Assembly: GCA_032433765.1 (NCBI GenBank)
Contig: JAVIAB010000073.1
Coordinates: forward strand, 53,573,634-53,637,633
DNA length: 64,000 nucleotides
DNA from: Megaustenia siamemsis
Lineage: Eukaryota; Mollusca; Gastropoda; Stylommatophora; Ariophantidae
Direction: 5' to 3'
Shown here: positions 1-10,674 of the stretch, in pieces
Position numbering within the stretch: the stretch's first letter is position 1
Layout: each line of letters opens with the position of its first letter
Notes under the pieces: model-generated
Seen by the model: the letters and a program-made list of their open reading frames with translations, nothing else
The model's database searches: none
What the model was told of the DNA's origin: nothing
Made by a program: the position numbers and the translations under genes

Positions 1-52
<52 letters not shown>

Positions 53-96
53 ATAAATATATACATACATATATATATATATATACATAATACATA
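1..96. repeat. (AT)n microsatellite
   Basis: Almost pure AT dinucleotide tract with a few TATA/ACAT interruptions. It abuts the 3' end of the LINE LA fragment that follows. Confidence 0.95.
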
Positions 97-100
97 TACA

Positions 101-640
101 TCATCATCATCAAGTACCGGGCCTACTGGCGTAGGTGATCATGTCTCTCCACAACTTTCGATCTCGGCAGCTATTTATCATTTCTGTTGTTGACCTTCTG
201 CCAAGCCATTCTCTTAAGCTGTCTATTATTTTTTTCTCTTTGCTTCCCTCTATCTCTTCGTCCCTCAATTTTTCCAGTTGTTACAATATATTCCAGTTGT
301 TCTCTTCTCATTACATGGCCAAAAAATGATGATTGTCTCTTCCTAATATTGGAAATTAGCTCTCTTTTTGCTTTGACCTCTCTCAGAACATCTTCATTAC
401 TCTTCTTAGCTGTCCATGGTACTCTCAACATTCTTCTGTAAAACCACATTTCTACAGACTCCAGTGATTTTCTTGTCCGTTGTCCTACATTGTCCATGAT
501 TCGCATCCATATGTTAAGATTGGCTCTACATAACATTTAAGAACTCTTTTTCTTGTTTCAATTGTCAAAAATGGATTGCATAGTATCTTCCTCATTTTTT
601 GGAAAGCTGCTTTTGCCTTAGCCATTCTGCATCTCACTTC
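101..640 (-). mobile_element. LINE LA, 5'-truncated 3' end (reverse transcriptase tail)
   Basis: On the minus strand this encodes the C-terminal tail of a non-LTR retrotransposon polyprotein, downstream of the RT catalytic core. The reading frame 536-171 carries 'TRKSLESVEMWFYRRMLR', 'PWTAKKSNEDVL' and 'FFGHVMRREQLEYIVTTGKI', a module typical of invertebrate endonuclease/RT elements. The 3' end is at 101, in a short (GAT)n tail, the hallmark shared with the other LA copies. The fragment stops at about 640, where an R3 element begins, so the RT core and endonuclease are missing. A nearly identical copy lies at 45801-46377. It is not a functional gene. Confidence 0.85.
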
Positions 641-990
641 TTATGGTTATGGAAGGCCCCTGTATCACTGAAAACGAATTAAAATCCATAATTGCTCAAC
701 CGCCCGTGCCAGTGGAATCATCCAAATTACTAACTCATCTCCCAAACAAAGAATGGTAGCTGTAGTCCCCATCATAGTAGTCTCATCTCACGCAAAAGAC
801 ATAAGGCGAAACCGCACAGAAAGTGAACACAGCCAACTGTTCCCTGTCATACGATATCATCATTCATCTTAAACAATTGGAATACCGAAACATGTTCAAA
901 ACGGATGAAACACACAGCTCACGGTGTGCACAGAGCACTTAACTCAGTAGCTCCTGCAACAAGCCTGACTTGGAATATGTGGAAACTCAT
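641..990 (-). mobile_element. R3 non-coding retroelement, 3' part
   Basis: About 350 bp nearly identical to 23850-24205 and to the reverse complement of 2485-2724 and 14803-15099. No coding capacity is recognised. The end at 641 carries the 'ggtta'-type simple tail seen at the same end of the other copies, so the element is read on the minus strand with its 3' end at 641. The other end runs into (AT)n. Confidence 0.75.
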
Positions 991-997
991 ATATATA

Positions 998-1066
<69 letters not shown>
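989..1066. repeat. (AT)n microsatellite
   Basis: Pure AT dinucleotide run with one TTTA interruption near its start. Confidence 0.95.
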
Positions 1067-1070
<4 letters not shown>

Positions 1071-1140
1071 CTTAACTGGCATGCTCTTAAAATGTACAAA
1101 TTAAATGCCCTCTTAGATGCTCATGTATATACTAGTAGTA

Positions 1141-1490
1141 CCCTCCTTCAGTCATAGTTGACTAGATTTAGCAGCGCCCCTAGGAAATATTATTTTTTTA
1201 TTTTCTTTCGCTGTGAATTATCTTTTCCTATGAATCTGTCAGCTTCTTATGTTAGGTTTATGTTCATAGTCTTCATGTCACGTTTACTTACGTCTATAAA
1301 TCGGAATTTTGGGCGCTTCCTTGGTCTATAGCCATCTGCTGGTTGTCCATAATGTATATTTTTGGGAATGCAGCCATCTTTCATGCAGTGTAAGTCAGCG
1401 TAACCTAGGTTGTTTGAGCAGCGTGTAGATGTTCGGGACGCCTGTGTGAATGATGACCCCACGTTTGTCACTTTGTCATTCCATGTGATT
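1141..1490 (-). mobile_element. LINE LG, 3' end with C-terminal coding remnant
   Basis: Minus-strand frame 1490-1247 contains 'WNDKVTNV' and 'RKRPKFRFIDVSKRDMKTMNI', a degraded version of the LINE C-terminal motif of the type 'RPRGRPKLRFxDVCKRDMKALNI'. The 3' flank (1141-1250) matches in reverse complement the 3' ends at 3078-3225 and 62480-62580, including the 'cagtcatagttgactag' segment. This is a 5'-truncated, non-functional copy. Confidence 0.75.
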
Positions 1491-1499
1491 TCAAGATAG

Positions 1500-1934
1500 A
1501 TATAAATGCAAAGAAAATAATAGTGAGACCAAAAGATACTCGATGTAGAACTATCAATAAAAGTCCAGTAACAGGGCAGTGCGGTGGTATGCAACGCGCC
1601 CTCTTGACTGAAAGTGGTCAGTGGCTTTTAGCTGACTGCCTTCAAGTCAAGACCAGAACCACAGCTGATCAAGATTATTTCTATCTTCTCGCGATTTCCC
1701 TAAAAACATACAATCCATTTTGGCCAAGGGAGTAAGTAGCAAAGAGGGAAGGCAACCTAGTACACAATAGTGCCTTGCTGCAGTCGACTGTTTTGGACTG
1801 ATATTTAAATGATCACAGTTATTGTAAAGGGACACTGCAGCGCACCTACGCCCATTTAACGATCTTTTAAGAACAAAAGATGAAAAAGATCAGTGACTGT
1901 AGTCAAGTTACCGCACCAGAAGAAGAAGCAGTTC
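1500..1934. other. unassigned spacer
   Basis: No supported gene. Around 1790-1880 there is weak similarity to the dispersed repeat at 32800-32935 and 53380-53530 (shared 'acgccc' followed by a 'cctttta'-type block). Nothing else is recognised. Confidence 0.4.
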
Positions 1935-1937
1935 GAC

Positions 1938-2262
1938 TTTCAAGATGACAGCGATGGTGTGTTTTCAAAATGACAGCGATGGTGTGTTTTCAAAATGACA
2001 GCGATGGTGTGTTTTCAAGATGACAGCGATGGTGTGTTTTCAAGATGACAGCGATAGTGTGTTTTCAAAATGACAGCGATAGTGTGTTTTCAAGATGACA
2101 GCGATGGTGTGTTTTCAAGATTACAGCGATGGTGTGTTTTCAAAATGACTGCGATGGTGTGTTTTCAAGATTACAGCGATGGTGTGTTTTCAAGATGACA
2201 GCGATGGTGTGTTTTCAAGATGACAGCGGTGGTGTGTTTTCAAGATGACAGCGATGGTAATC
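1938..2262. repeat. 26-bp minisatellite, ~12 units
   Basis: Tandem units of the form caaGATGACAGCGATGGTG plus TGTTTT, period 26, with scattered A/G and C/T substitutions (CAAAATG, GATTACAG, GCGGTGG). No coding potential is evident. Confidence 0.95.
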
Positions 2263-2473
2263 TATGAAGATTACCTTATAGTCTCATCGATGACCAGTGA
2301 TATTAACAATAAATTTGTAGTATCATTGATGGGATACGATATTAATAAACTGATGTTTCTTATATAAACGTATGCACATAATTTAATCATTAATTAAACT
2401 ACGCAAATATTCAGTCTACCTATTCGTACAACTCACTTCAGCAAGCTAGTTTCCACCAAGCTAATAGTGAACA

Positions 2474-2735
2474 AACTGAACGCTGAATTGTTTACGATGA
2501 ATGATGATATCGTATGACAGGGAACAGTTGGTTGTGTTCACTTTCTGCGCGGTTTCGCCTTATATCTTTTGGCGTGTGCTGAGACTGCTACGATGGGGAC
2601 TACACTTACCTTTCTTTGTTTGGGAGATGAGACATTAATTCGGATGATTACACTGGCACAGGCGGTTGAGGAATTATGGATTTTAATTCGTTTGCAGTTA
2701 TACCGGGGCCTTCCATAACCAAATAACTGAACGCT
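2474..2735 (+). mobile_element. R3 retroelement copy with 11-bp target duplication
   Basis: The element occupies 2485-2724 (240 bp), flanked by perfect 11-bp direct repeats AACTGAACGCT at 2474-2484 and 2725-2735. It is the reverse complement of the R3 copies at 641-990 and 23850-24205. The tail end is 'ccataaccaaat'. The target duplication shows that this 240-bp segment moved as a unit by target-primed retrotransposition, presumably as a 5'-truncated copy of the longer 23850-24923 element. Confidence 0.85.
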
Positions 2736-3050
2736 ATAAATCAAGCCTGCTGACTCAAGAGAAAAACTAAAAAAAATACAACTATGTTTAACAATACCAG
2801 GACTGCTAACTAAAAAGTTAAAACAAAATAAATTGCATAAATTACAGAAGTGAGACCACCATGGTTAGAATATAATTACCGTTGACGTGGAATGGGTAGT
2901 AGTGGCGAACGCCTCTCACTCCATATCCATGGGCTGTCCAGAGTTTGTTTATTTATTGGCTGGTGCTAAAATACATGCATACAAGACAACATGACAATAG
3001 AGAACCCGATTTGATGTTCTGTTGAATCAAAAGAAATCCTCTAAGTTATG
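2736..3050. other. unassigned spacer
   Basis: About 315 bp with no recognised gene or repeat. Confidence 0.4.
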
Positions 3051-3253
3051 TATAAGTTCCAAGACTCTTATATATCATTGCTGCAGACAGCAATCTTTGG
3101 ATAAACTCTAAAGCTTCAAGCAGCAGACAGATTCATAGAAAAAGAAAATACGCGGCAAAAGAAAATGAAAAATAACAATTCTAGAGGCGCTGAAAAATTC
3201 ATGGTCAACTATGACTGTTAGAGGCTACTATATATAAGTTCCAGAACTCTTAT
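3051..3253 (+). mobile_element. LINE LG 3' fragment
   Basis: The segment 3072-3232 matches the LG 3' end at 62430-62585: 'gcagacagattcatagaaaa' and the following 'gtcaactatgactg' block. It is flanked by imperfect 21-bp direct repeats (3051-3071 and 3233-3253, two mismatches), consistent with a target-site duplication. Only the extreme 3' end was integrated. Confidence 0.75.
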
Positions 3254-3257
3254 GCAG

Positions 3258-3715
3258 AAATATGTTAGTCATCATCATTAATTACAGTACCGCTTGAACA
3301 GGTGATGCCCACCCGCACCATTCTATATTTTCAATTATTTATCATTTATGTTGTTGATTACTTACAAAACTATTCTCCTAAATTGCTTCTAATCTTTTCT
3401 CTTTGTTTTATCCATCTCTTATTCTCTCAATTATTTGAATTGCCACAGTGAGTTCGAACTCATTACACGGTCAATAGAGAAGATTATTTACCTCTGATAT
3501 TTATAATTAGTTTTCTTCTTACTCTGACCTCTTTGAACAGGCTTGTTGCTTCTTTAGTTGTCTACGATATTTTTAACATTTTTCTGTAAAAATCACCTTT
3601 TTATGCTCTTCAGCTATGTTTCTTGTATGTTGTCTATATGTCCTAACTCTCAATATATTGATACTGTCACCACATAACGTCGTGTGTCAATGTACCTTCC
3701 GAAAATATGTTAGTC
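3258..3715 (-). mobile_element. LINE LA-like, divergent 3' fragment with 13-bp target duplication
   Basis: The insert is 3271-3702, bounded by perfect 13-bp repeats AAATATGTTAGTC at 3258-3270 and 3703-3715. The minus strand matches LA at reduced identity: a (GAT)n tail at 3271, then blocks parallel to 101-560. No frame stays open, so this is an older or related-subfamily copy. Confidence 0.8.
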
Positions 3716-3797
3716 CCTGGAAATAGTAATGTGGCAAGCTACCAGGGAACGGAGCAGTGTGGGCTGAGTGGGTTAGTGTATTCAATAATGACACATA

Positions 3798-4027
3798 AGG
3801 TGGGGGAGAATTGAAAAAAAAATTGAAAAAAATGGTATGGTAAAAGCTTTCTGAGATTTATAGACGACACAGATTTGAACGACGTTTCGGCTCAATAGGC
3901 CTTCAGCAGGAGCAAACAAACAACACCCACACACAGATATGTAAGTAAAATTTGTGTTGTCTATCAATCACGTAAAGATTTTACCATGCCATTTTTTCTA
4001 TTTTTTTTTTCAATTCACCCTCACATT
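3798..4027. mobile_element. foldback/MITE-like element with ~55-bp inverted termini
   Basis: The left arm 3798-3852 ('aggtgggggagaattg', an A-rich run, 'atggtatggtaaaagcttt') is the imperfect reverse complement of 3970-4027 ('aaagattttaccatgccatt', a T-rich run, 'caattcaccctcacatt'). TA dinucleotides flank both ends (3796-3797 and 4028-4029), which would fit a TA target duplication. The loop contains a 'gacgtttcggct...ggccttcagcag' segment. No transposase is encoded. Confidence 0.55.
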
Positions 4028-4029
4028 TA

Positions 4030-4270
4030 GCTTTACTGCAGCTTCGCATTTTTATGCATTCATTTGCATTTCTTTGCCTTAACACCACACAAATAAGGTC
4101 CCGGTTAGTTGTTTGTTCGTTTCGGTTCGTTTTGAGGTTATACCTACTTCTTGGCAAGGCAAGATCTATTCATCGTCAGATCAGGCCCTGCAGGTTATCC
4201 TAGACAGCAATTGCCATCAAAAATAATAGTAAGAATTATTTACTTCGGTTCTCTAGCGATTTACACACCT
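4030..4270. other. unassigned spacer
   Basis: No gene or repeat recognised. Confidence 0.35.
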
Positions 4271-4611
4271 GTCTCGTGTGTGTAACACTGACCTGAGGAA
4301 GAAACTCGAAATTGGACCAGCCATCGAATGCATAAAGAAACAACAGATAAATTGGTTCGGCCACATAACAAGACAAAAAGAATTAACAATGACTTAAAGA
4401 GCCATACAAAAACGCCAGATTAAGAGGAAGACCAAGGAAGATATGGATAAAGGGAATACTAGACTCACTAGGAGGGATAACACCAAAAGAGGCTAACAGA
4501 AGAGCAAAGAATCGCAGATTGTATCTCCCCTCGACGCCAACGGCAATAGAGGAAAGATGAGAAGAAGAAGAAGAAGACGTAGAAGAAGAAGTAGAAGAAG
4601 TCTCGTATGTG
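4271..4611 (+). mobile_element. LINE LF, 3' end
   Basis: The insert 4283-4599 encodes a degraded C-terminal LINE tail: 'LRKKLEIGPAIECIKKQQ', 'INWFGHITRQKE', then an arginine/lysine-rich part and 'YLPSTPT'-like codons. It is closely related to 36661-36985. The 3' end is an A/G-rich (gaagaa)n tail. Near-perfect 12-bp direct repeats (GTCTCGTGTGTG at 4271-4282 and GTCTCGTATGTG at 4600-4611) mark the target duplication. Confidence 0.8.
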
Positions 4612-4940
4612 AATGTGTTTGCTGAGTGTCATGTTTGTACTCATTTCTCTCTGTTATTAGAGATCTCTTTAGCCTCTCTAGTCATTGGTTTTCTTGAGGT
4701 TTTATCTAAATTGCCTTTCGTGTAAAAGTCTTTAAACTTTTACTCATGTGTTTCTGTGATCCGAGATCCCTTTGGCCTTGTTGACCATTGTTTCTATCGA
4801 AGGTTTGACAGTGATCGCCTTGTTGTTTGTTTGTGTTCGCCATCTTTATAATAAAGTCATACATTTTTGTGTGAATATTACTTTTTCCTATTTTTAGCAG
4901 CGGCACTCATGTCTTCAGACGTCCTTCGCCATACAGGTAG
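4612..4940. other. unassigned spacer
   Basis: No gene recognised. The 66-codon minus-strand frame at 4906-4706 has no recognisable features. Confidence 0.35.
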
Positions 4941-4945
4941 ATATT

Positions 4946-5684
4946 CTCCGACACCGAGAGAGGGGTAGACATCGGGTCTCACTGCACAGAGAAGGCTAGA
5001 CATCGGGTCTCACTACACAGAGAGGGCTAGACATCGGGTCTCACTGCACAGAGAGGCTTAGACATCGGGTCTTACTACACAGAGAGGGCTAGACATCGAG
5101 TCTCACTGCACAGAGAGGGCTAGACATTGGGTCTCACTACACAGAGAGGGGTAGACATTGGGTCTCACTACACAGAGAGGGCTAGACATTGGGTCTCACT
5201 ACACAGAGAGGGCTAGTCATTGGGTCTCACTACACAGAGAGGGCTAGACATCGGGTCTCACTACACAGAGAGGGCTAGACATTGGGTCTCACTACACAGA
5301 GAGGGCTAGACATTGGGTCTCACTACACAGAGAGGGCTAGACATTGGGTCTCACTACACAGAGAGGGCTAGACATTGGTTCTCACTACACAGAGAGGGCT
5401 AGACATCAGGTCTCACTACCCAGAGAAGGCTAGACATCGGGTCTCACTACCCAGAGAGGGCTAGACATTGGGTCTCACTACACAGAGAGGGCTAGACATT
5501 GAGTCTTACTACACAGAGAGGGGTAGACATCGGGTCTCACTACCTAGAGGGGGCTAGACATTGGGTCTCACTACACAGAGAGGGCTAGACATTGGGTCTC
5601 ACTACACAGAGAGGGCTAGACATCGAGTCTCACTACCCAGAGAAGGCTAGACATCGGGTCTCACTACCCAGAGAGGGCTTTTTC
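4946..5684. repeat. 31-bp minisatellite array 1 (~24 units)
   Basis: Tandem units of 31 bp: AGAGAGGGCTAGACATYGGG followed by TCTCACTACMC. The same unit, with T for C at the CTAGAC position and GGATCTC for GGGTCTC, builds the array at 32105-32745. No coding function is apparent. Confidence 0.95.
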
Positions 5685-5757
5685 AGAAATGTAAGGCGAC
5701 CTGGCGCGATTCCTACCAGATAACCCAAAAAATGACCGCAGACACCATATTCTCCAC
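5685..5757 (+). mobile_element. SINE body remnant (S1/S3-type)
   Basis: The stretch 'aaggcgacctggcgcg...cccaaaaaatgaccg...acaccatattct' parallels the S3 3' body at 41145-41225 ('aaggcggcttggcgtg...tccaaaaatgtgc...caacaccatattcc'). It follows the last 31-bp unit directly, so the tandem array abuts a SINE 3' body. Confidence 0.55.
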
Positions 5758-5955
5758 ACGCCTATCAAAACAGGGAGGGCATCTCTAATCTCCTTTTACT
5801 TTCACCTGGGATTGAAAAACCTGAGTAAGCAGCTGTTTTTACTGTTGGGTACATCGCTAAATAATAGTTTTCACACGTGAGACCTTTAACACCAGGAGTT
5901 GGGATATATAGATCTTTCAAACATTGTGTGTCAGAAACTACGAACATTGCAAGAA

Positions 5956-5958
<3 letters not shown>
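5758..5958. other. unassigned spacer
   Basis: No gene recognised. Confidence 0.35.

Positions 5959-6008
<50 letters not shown>
5959..6008. repeat. (CT)n microsatellite
   Basis: Pure CT dinucleotide run of about 50 bp. Confidence 0.95.
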
Positions 6009-6011
<3 letters not shown>

Positions 6012-6844
6012 TGTGTGTGAAAGCCCCCATGAGATTGCTTCTCAGAGACTCAGTCGTGTAGCTCCCTTAACTGTACATGGCTTAACTCCTCAAAGTGTGG
6101 TCACAGCTCCTGATATGCGCATGCACAATAAAAAAACCATGAGTTATCGTTCTCTTTCAGAATAACTAGTGCCAGATACAAAACGTTGGTATGCTAGTTT
6201 TGGTGAGTGATTGGATGCTATGAACATTCTTGTAGGATTCCAGTTGGTTTAAAACTAGTGGGAAAATCAAAACCATTAAAACTAGAGAGATATCATGACT
6301 ATCGTTAAGAAAAAAAAAATTGTTCTATGTATAAGTAAACCACAGCAAAGTTTAAAAAAGTTCATTTTCAGCAAAATCACCAATGCTGCTCTAGATATAG
6401 TCCCATTAGTGTTCAATGATTAATAGTAGATGACAGGACTACGTGTATTCATGTCTTCAGTGGCTTACTGTGTTAGTTACACTTCTTACCAATCGCTCCA
6501 AACTTGCATCATTGCTAACGTGTTGGTTCATTTCAATCCATTGAATCTGCGATAAAACTATTGATAACTAGACAGGTCGTACTTGGACAAGAAGCTGGCC
6601 TCAATTTCCAAACCAACTAGTTGAGTTCTACCATTATTAAATTGGTAAAAAAAAAAAAAAAACTGCAGGGTTCCGCACACAGACCATTATTTTAAAAAAA
6701 AATTGCCGATAACACACATTCTTTTTCCGTCGAACTCGAGCGCGACGAGGTTTCTTTCTTTCTTATTATTTATTTGACTTCGTGCCATTTCATTACCTTA
6801 GTTATAATAGTCTTCACGTTATCTTAATCGTGTTTATTAGATGA

Positions 6845-6847
<3 letters not shown>
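6009..6847. other. unassigned spacer with A/T homopolymers
   Basis: No supported gene or transposon. It holds short poly-A runs near 6310 and 6645-6662 only. Confidence 0.35.

Positions 6848-6882
<35 letters not shown>
6848..6882. repeat. (CT)n microsatellite
   Basis: CT dinucleotide run, followed by a pyrimidine-rich stretch. Confidence 0.9.
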
Positions 6883-6884
<2 letters not shown>

Positions 6885-8035
6885 CTCCCTCCCTCTTTGT
6901 TCGAGATACTCGCCCGACGATTACTCCTTGTCATCAAACTTCCCTTAAAAGAACGCCAGGTTGGTGTAGGTGCTTTGGCCATAACACCCAAGTGGAGCTC
7001 ATATCACAGAGACAAACGTGGAAATACTCAATATCCTGCTCCCAGTCACCCAGTCTCACACCACAAGAGACATTCAAGTAAGATCTCAAGGCACCCAACA
7101 GTGCACAAACAAAATAGTTCCTACTATAACCTTGGATGGCAACTGTGGTTTTAACACAAGCAAGAAGACAGTCTGAGGCGGAATGCCTCGCCAAAGAATT
7201 AGGCAAACTTCCGAAGAGATATAAATAGATGCGTTGTGTCACTTGTTTACAACAAGACCCGCGTGATATCTGCGGCTTTCGGCTCGAACATGTCTTGAGC
7301 ATTGGATACCGGCCAGCCTTTCCTCTCGATCTCTACACGCTTGGACAGATTAGTATGTTATCAGACCCACCGTTAGGAGATTAGGATCTGGGCCAGTTCT
7401 GTTGTTTATCGAACCTGACGCAAACATTCAGCTATGATTCGCTGGCCGTTTTAGCTCATGTGCTGTGAAGGCTTTGTGTTCTCTATAGGTGACCACAATA
7501 ACAGCTCATAACTGAGATATTTATTTCATGGAATTATTGCTAGTTGGGCCGGTGAGTGATGCTCGTGTAGTCGCGAACGGGGTAATATGGAACATATTCA
7601 ACTTAACATTTATATCTGGTGTTACGTAGATTTTGGACACAGGCAAAAATATTATGCATTCAGTTTTGACTATACATAATTGTTATGTAATAAAATGGGT
7701 ACACTTTTTTTTCTCCTAGTGAATATATAAAATTGCACAAATTCGACATCAGAATGAAAAACTTGATTTGATTCTCAAATATTTTAAGACACAGGAAGAT
7801 CTGGAATGCAATTCTATCTTCTTATTATTGTACTTTCTCTTCCTTCTCTTTCTCTTCTTTTTAAAAAAATCTTTATTCACCTCATACTGTTCTCTGCCTT
7901 GAACGATGCAATTTTAAAGAATGTAGTGTGTAACACTAAATGCATGCTCCTGGCACTCGGCAACAGAGAGTGGATGAGCTCGACGAACAAGACGTAGGTT
8001 ATGCTTCTACTTGATTAACTTGTAGATTGTAACTT

Positions 8036-8037
<2 letters not shown>
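6883..8037. other. unassigned; possible decayed coding remnant at 6897-7310
   Basis: The stretch 6897-7310 is less AT-rich than its surroundings and holds overlapping open frames on both strands (85 and 122 codons). It contains a plus-strand 'SEAECLAKELGKLPKRYK' reading, reminiscent of but not assignable to a retroelement polyprotein. From 7310 to 8037 nothing is recognised. Confidence 0.3.

Positions 8038-8087
<50 letters not shown>
8038..8087. repeat. (AT)n microsatellite
   Basis: Pure AT dinucleotide run. It sits at the 3' side of the minus-strand LG LINE and may have grown from its tail. Confidence 0.95.
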
Positions 8088-8089
8088 CC

Positions 8090-9065
8090 TTTGGTGTCTT
8101 TACAGACGGTTGGTAGCAAGCAATCATGATTAGCCAGTAGTTTGGTAAAATATTAGCCGTCTCGTGGCTGAATCTGCGAATACTGAGAAAAACAAATTTG
8201 ACCGCAGAATGAACAAGAGGTATTTGTGGTGTCTGGCCTCGTCTCATTTCTCCTGCGTCTTTTCTATTCTAAACATCAACACTTCTTGAAATGTTACTGT
8301 GCCCTTTTTTCATTTTTGTTCTCCATGTGATACGATCTGATGTCAGATTTTCCAAGTTTCTTTCGCTATTAGAGATTTCACTCAAGGAAGCCCTGCAAAC
8401 ATCCTTAAATCTCTGGTCTGCCTTTTGGCCTTGTTCGTCCCAAATCTCGCCATACAATAATTGCTTGGGACTACGATTGTTTTCCATTCTTCTTATATGA
8501 TCAACTCACCTTAATCTGCGGCTCCTAAGTGTCATAGAGTTTGGCTCGTTGCAATACATTAGAGTTGCTTACTTTGTCCTGTCATTTGATGTTCGTTATC
8601 GTGCGAAGGCAACGCACATGAAAGCTGTTTAACTTTTCCTCCTGCCCTGCATAGGAAGTCCAAGTTTTTGATCCGTATAAAAGTGTACTCAAAACACAAC
8701 TTTGGTAAATTAGAATCTTAGTCTCAGAGTTAATTTGGTGTTGGCACATGCTCCATCTTTAAGTTTACGAAATGTAGAAGCTGCCTTTCCGATTCGGGCA
8801 TCGTATCTCTACTTCAAGGGAGACAGTGATTGTGACCATAGAACCAAGATAGGGGAACATCCTCACAAATTCAAGAGTTATGTTATTTAATGTTATATTT
8901 CCGGGTATGGCTACACCCTTTTGGAGCACCACAGTCTTCTGTATACTTATTGACAGGGAGAATAAATCGCATGATTTAGTTAGCTTGTCAATCATTAATT
9001 GCAAGGCCGTTTCATAGTGAGCAACCAGGACTGCATTATCAGCGAATAGAAGCTCCTTGATTAGG
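8090..9065 (-). mobile_element. LINE LG, RT thumb to 3' end, inactive
   Basis: Read on the minus strand from 9065. A sequence equivalent to the RT catalytic box reads 'LLFADNAVLVAHYETAL', with FADN in place of the usual F/YADD. It is followed by 'LIDKLTKSCDLFSLSISIQKT' and 'FVRMFPYLGS', the standard order after the RT catalytic box in invertebrate LINEs. Downstream, 8487-8269 gives 'PKQLLYGEIWDEQGQKADQR', 'FKDVCRASL' and 'LTSDRITWR', the LG C-terminal tail, then a cysteine-containing end near 8190 (C-x2-C) that may be a decayed zinc finger. Frames are broken between segments, so the copy is a pseudogene. Confidence 0.75.
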
Positions 9066-9149
9066 GTTTAATGTGTCTTAAATATTGACGTGCTAGATTA
9101 TATAAGGAACCATGAAATCTTGTTCAGATGTAGATGTCTCCAGAGACAG

Positions 9150-9712
9150 CTTCAAAAGTATTATGTAGAAGGGCAGCGACAAAACATTTTATAGAAGGGC
9201 AGCTACAAAGCATCAAGGGCAGCGAAAAAGCATTGTGTAGAAGGGCAGTGAAAAAGTATTGTGTAGAAGGGCAGCTACAAATCAGTGTGTAGAAGGGCAG
9301 CGAAAAGTATTGTGTAGAAGGGCAGCGACAAAGCATTGTGTAAAAGGGCAGCGGAAAAGCATTGTGTAAAGGGGCAGCGGAAAAGTATTGTGTAGAAGGG
9401 CAGCGGAAAAGTATTGTGTAAAAGGGCAGCGGAAAAGCATTGTGTAGAAGGGCAGCGGAAAAGTATTGTGTAGAAGGGCAGCGAAAAGTATTGTGTAGAA
9501 GGGCAGCGACAAAGTATTGTGTAGAAGGGCAGCGAAAAGTATTGTGTAGAAGGGCAGCGAAAAGTATTGTGTAGAAGGGCAGCGACAAAGCATTGTGTAG
9601 AAGGGCAGCGACAAAGCATTGTGTAGAAGGGCAGCGAAAAGTATTGTGTAGAAGGGCAGCGACAAAGCATTGTGTAGAAGGGCAGCGACAAAGTATTGTG
9701 TAGAAGATGCAG
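9150..9712. repeat. 25/26-bp minisatellite, ~22 units
   Basis: Units AGGGCAGCGAAAAGTATTGT plus GTAGA (25 bp) alternate with AGGGCAGCGACAAAGCATTG plus TGTAGA (26 bp). Stop codons are missing from the minus strand in this unit, so long open frames (up to 170 codons, 'ALLHN..SLPFYT') arise in several frames. They are by-products of the repeat. Confidence 0.95.
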
Positions 9713-9721
9713 CGAAAAAGA

Positions 9722-10674
9722 TTCCGAATAGGTTGTGCTTGCTATGCCTGGGTGAATAACATGAAGATAGTGCTTTTCCCAAATCACATCCCGACCTTTC
9801 TCTGCTCCTATTTGAAGCGTTCCGAATGACGTATGAGGTTACTTACCTTCGGAAAAGCTTTAAATTAATACATGAATTAAAGGCAAGAGAATGTCTTAAT
9901 CAGCACGTTGGGTTATTTGTTAAAGTTAAATAATACAATATGTATATAGTGCAAATGTAGATTCAAATTACTAACAGTTAAACGTGTTTCTATTGGGTAT
10001 TTATACATTAGACTAGGTGGTAGTTCGAAGCACTTTCTAAAACATAATAGTGTCTACGCCCTAGATAAAGCAAATTTATCAAACTATCAGTTTTTATACA
10101 AAGAAATAAGAGCTGAGACACACGCCCACACAAACAAACATTTTGTAATACTTGTATTAGTGGGTAAACCACAGAGAGCTGCTAGGAGAATTTCTTGGGT
10201 GTGTACAGATTTCGTTTCTTCATTTTTGGAGATATTCTAGACGTTCGTTAGACTCATAAAAGAAAAGCCATTCTCCCTACTAACAATATTTTCTTTTCAT
10301 GGTTCTACTACACTTGCTTATACATTACATTTTTGTGAATGTGCTCGCAGTATGTTTTTATATTCTCAAAAATGCCTCTTTCAGCACAGGAGTTTTGGCT
10401 TCAATAAAGACATTATCAAGGGGATTAATTTTGAATAAACATATGGTTTTTACGTTAGCACTGTTTATATTTTGATTAGAGCATCTGTGGACATGGAAAC
10501 TAGCATTAAACTATCAATAAAATTAGATTTCTTCCTCTTTTCCCACGTCAGGGGTTGAGAAGGATACAAAGTTCTGATTCTTGCTTTTCTGGTAGCTCAG
10601 TTATTGGCACTTGATGCTGTTGTAGAGTTTCTCTGAAGTTGTCACTACAATGTAGTCTTGGTTTGCCTCGAGCT
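9722..10674. other. unassigned spacer
   Basis: No gene, transposon or tandem repeat recognised. Confidence 0.35.

Noticed and set aside
4941..5755. 9-bp direct repeat ATATTCTCC flanking the 31-bp array plus SINE body as a target duplication
   Set aside because: The right-hand copy coincides with the normal SINE sequence 'accatattcycc', so it cannot be taken as a duplication.
9124..9787. Three overlapping minus-strand frames of 154-170 codons
   Set aside because: They come from the 25/26-bp minisatellite; the period shifts let several frames stay open.
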